Assembly: GCA_003662485.1 (NCBI GenBank)
Contig: QMYD01000071.1
Span: 1-5,956 of the forward strand
Reading direction: 5' to 3'
Length of the DNA stretch: 5,956 nt
Origin: Candidatus Hecatellales archaeon
GTDB lineage: Archaea > Thermoproteota > Bathyarchaeia > Hecatellales > Hecatellaceae
The notes beneath the pieces were generated by a model, which did no database searches, was not told where the DNA came from, and worked only from the letters and a program-made list of their open reading frames with translations. A program made the position numbers and the translations under genes. Shown here piece by piece: positions 4,769-5,956 of this stretch; position 1 is the first letter of the stretch; the number at the start of each line of letters is the position of its first letter.

Positions 4769-5404
4769 CTACCCCAAGCTTCTCCGCTTGATAGGCCCTT
4801 CTGGGGCTTCCTCCTCGAAGATGACAGCTTGAAACTTGTAGATTCTGGTTCCCTGAACAAGCCAGGCGTCTGGGGGGAGCCCTGCCTTAAGGCATCCCTG
4901 CGAAAGGAATTCCTCGGAGTTCCAGCCCCACTCCACGGGAACCTGGGGGAGCAGAAGCCCCTTATAGAAGCCCCTCTCCACGATGATCCCGTCAACACCC
5001 ACCCTAATCTGGCTTGGATAATCCTTGGGGTGGCTAACCCTCACCAGTTCTGGAGGCGTTAAAACGCTAACCTCAACCACGATCCGGCTGAGCTCACCTA
5101 GGCTTACTGGTGGAAACCTTGGGTCGGCTACAGCTGCATTAATGGCGGAGTCTATGGTGGCTTCTACGAGGGGTAGGATGGGTTCAGGATAGCCTATGCA
5201 TCCTCTAAGTTCTCCCCTACCCCCAGCCCTAAACGTGTTTAGGGTTACGAAAACCCCGCATTTCTCCCTAAGCTTCTCCGGCGTTTCGGCTGGAGGCCCT
5301 ATCTTAACATTAGATTTCAGATATTCAGTTATGGCTTTCCTTGCAAGCCTTACGAGGAATTCACCCTCCTTGTCTTCGAGCTGGAAGCGTTTTTCCGTGA
5401 GGCT
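4769..5404 (-). CDS. AMMECR1 domain protein, start codon unresolved
   Basis: The frame is open from just after the TGA at 5407-5405 to a TAG at 4769, 211 codons, close to the roughly 200 aa of archaeal AMMECR1 proteins. The domain is complete: GEFLVRLARKAI (14-25), the signature LRGCIGYPEP (67-76), DPRFPPVSLGEL (94-105), VEVSVLTPPEL (110-120), PQVPVEWGW and the end GPIKRRSLG. Its biochemical function is not settled; the fold is widespread in archaea and eukaryotes. No ATG, GTG or TTG occurs in frame between the TGA and the middle of the domain; the first usable one is GTG 5080, which would delete half of it. A GTG overlapping the Mut7-C stop (5409-5407) would be a normal 4-nt-overlap start but is in another frame; one A fewer in the A5 run (minus strand, about 5390-5394) would connect it. 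The TAG stop is backed by TAA two codons on. Confidence 0.85.
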   Translation of the reverse strand, partial: SLTEKRFQLEDKEGEFLVRLARKAITEYLKSNVKIGPPAETPEKLREKCGVFVTLNTFRAGGRGELRGCIGYPEPILPLVEATIDSAINAAVADPRFPPVSLGELSRIVVEVSVLTPPELVRVSHPKDYPSQIRVGVDGIIVERGFYKGLLLPQVPVEWGWNSEEFLSQGCLKAGLPPDAWLVQGTRIYKFQAVIFEEEAPEGPIKRRSLG

Positions 5405-5890
5405 TCACCCCCCACTTGAAACCTTCCTTAAAACCTCTTTAATCTTATCCCAGTGGCTCCCCCTCCAGTAAACCTTCCCGCAGCCCCTGCAAACCCAAAA
5501 CCTACGCTTCCTTCTCAAAACCGCTGGGGGAACCATGGCTGAAACCTCCCTTCGCCCCACAGGCGTTAGGGGGGTGTTGCATAGAGGACACCTTGAAAGC
5601 TTAGGGTTCAAGGTTAATCTAACCCCGAACCTCTGGTTCAGCCTGCGGAGGGCGCTATTACGATCTCCAACCTCAGCGAGGAAGACCTTTAAGGCTTTCC
5701 TAGAAGCCCTCCTATAAAGTTCCACGTCTCCGGTGAGCAGGATTCTCCCTGAGCGAGCTGCCTCCGCCAGCAGTTCCTCATCACTCATTTCAGCCTCATA
5801 CTTCACATCGTAGCCGAGCATGCGAAGCCAGCGGGCTAAGTCTCCAAGCATTCCATCAGCTAGGAATTTCGGCTTATCCTTCAACGGCAA
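5405..5890 (-). CDS. Mut7-C PIN-like RNase-fold protein with zinc ribbon
   Basis: This 161-aa member of the Mut7-C (DUF82/PF01927) family has an N-terminal PIN-like nuclease fold: FLADGMLGDLARWLRMLGYD (9-28, with D12 and D18), SDEELL (36-41) and ILLTGD (50-55, D55). These acidic residues are the likely metal-binding set. A C-terminal zinc ribbon is formed by C101/C104 (RCPLCN) and C134/C137 (VCRGCG), followed by the family ending KVYWRGSHW. Proteins of this family are predicted RNases; the substrate is unknown. The start is TTG at 5890 (a second TTG at 5884 is equally possible); the first ATG falls inside the motif, and the in-frame region upstream ends in a TAG at 5951-5953 without ATG or GTG. 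It is the first gene of the operon with AMMECR1 and the glycosyltransferase, and its TGA overlaps a GTG (GTGA). Confidence 0.9.
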   Translation of the reverse strand: MPLKDKPKFLADGMLGDLARWLRMLGYDVKYEAEMSDEELLAEAARSGRILLTGDVELYRRASRKALKVFLAEVGDRNSALRRLNQRFGVRLTLNPKLSRCPLCNTPLTPVGRREVSAMVPPAVLRRKRRFWVCRGCGKVYWRGSHWDKIKEVLRKVSSGG

Positions 5891-5935
5891 AGCGCCACCA
5901 CGGCCTGAACGGCTGCGAAGCAGTCTCCCAAACCC

Positions 5936-5948
5936 GTTAAAATTCTCG
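5936..5948 (-). promoter_or_regulatory. Candidate TATA box for the Mut7-C/AMMECR1/glycosyltransferase operon
   Basis: The minus strand reads GAGAATTTTAACG, centred about 52 nt before the TTG at 5890. Transcription would start near 5915 and leave a leader of about 25 nt. It is the only A/T-rich stretch upstream of the operon within the window. Confidence 0.35.
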
Positions 5949-5956
5949 GCCTAGGG

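Larger units (their letters stand above)
205..5696. repeat. Dispersed over-represented hexamer AAGCCT/AGGCTT
   Basis: By hand count the hexamer occurs about 48 times on the two strands, for example at 205, 492, 947, 970, 1201, 1225, 1249, 1271, 1325, 1580, 1868, 2072, 2202, 2216, 2722, 2752, 2812, 2861, 2871, 3166, 3276, 3376, 3429, 3485, 3586, 3591, 3752, 3986, 4315, 4415, 4653, 5100, 5344, 5400 and 5691. About three would be expected with equal base frequencies. Copies lie in genes of both orientations and in several codon frames (AGG CTT as Arg-Leu, GGC TTC as Gly-Phe, AGC CTT as Ser-Leu, AAA GCC TTA as Lys-Ala-Leu). Density is high from about 840 to 4660 and falls to about four copies in the last 1.2 kb. 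Confidence 0.7.

Noticed and set aside
4699..4998. 99-codon minus-strand open frame overlapping AMMECR1
   Set aside because: It is a shadow of the AMMECR1 frame, which shows clear domain homology; the composition is Ser/Arg/Pro-rich and unlike a real protein.
5191..5404. Start of AMMECR1 at the internal GTG 5080
   Set aside because: That would discard the LRGCIG signature and the first half of the domain, which is encoded without interruption upstream.
5951..5953. A third in-frame TAG upstream of Mut7-C as further evidence for TAG decoding
   Set aside because: Any frame upstream of a gene ends in some stop, and one in three will be TAG. No start codon or homologous N-terminal extension is visible beyond it inside the window.

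Overview
The window reads as a gene-dense chromosomal segment of an archaeon, probably a thermophilic member of the TACK/Thermoproteota side; I cannot resolve it further. The evidence is the gene set (archaeal-type dUTPase of the Dcd fold, AMMECR1 protein, Mut7-C PIN-like/zinc-ribbon protein, ThiI/THUMP protein, MurG-like archaeal glycosyltransferase, [NiFe] hydrogenase maturation protease), A/T-rich TATA-like boxes about 25-30 nt ahead of start codons, near-leaderless starts, and frequent TTG starts. No tRNA, rRNA, CRISPR array or insertion sequence is visible.

Layout. (1) 1-594, minus strand: a hydrogenase maturation protease followed by the first 27 codons of a protein with a twin-arginine (Tat) signal, probably a hydrogenase small subunit. 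(2) 646-921, plus strand: a small helix-turn-helix-like protein, divergent from the protease across a shared A/T-rich promoter region and overlapping the tail of dut by 9 bp. (3) 913-2231, minus strand: a membrane-anchored protein with two Ig-like/CARDB-type segments, then dUTPase 2 nt downstream. (4) 2232-2461: a 230-bp intergenic region with promoter signals. (5) 2462-3592, plus strand: a ThiI homologue whose PP-loop and catalytic cysteines have been lost. (6) 3557-5890, minus strand: a compact Mut7-C / AMMECR1 / glycosyltransferase operon, converging on the ThiI-like gene with a 36-bp tail overlap.

The most interesting points are these. The glycosyltransferase is split into two well-preserved halves by one in-frame TAG, where the family usually has Tyr. 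A second in-frame TAG separates a good SD/ATG from the ThiI-like gene. The AMMECR1 frame is complete but has no usable start codon and follows Mut7-C in the same frame after a TGA. The ThiI homologue looks like a pseudoenzyme. The hexamer AAGCCT/AGGCTT occurs roughly 48 times by hand count (about 3 expected at equal base frequencies), on both strands and in several reading frames.

The genes do not form one pathway. The left edge belongs to hydrogenase biogenesis, dut to nucleotide-pool sanitation, the ThiI-like and Mut7-C proteins to RNA-related roles by family, and the glycosyltransferase to lipid, glycan or envelope glycosylation.
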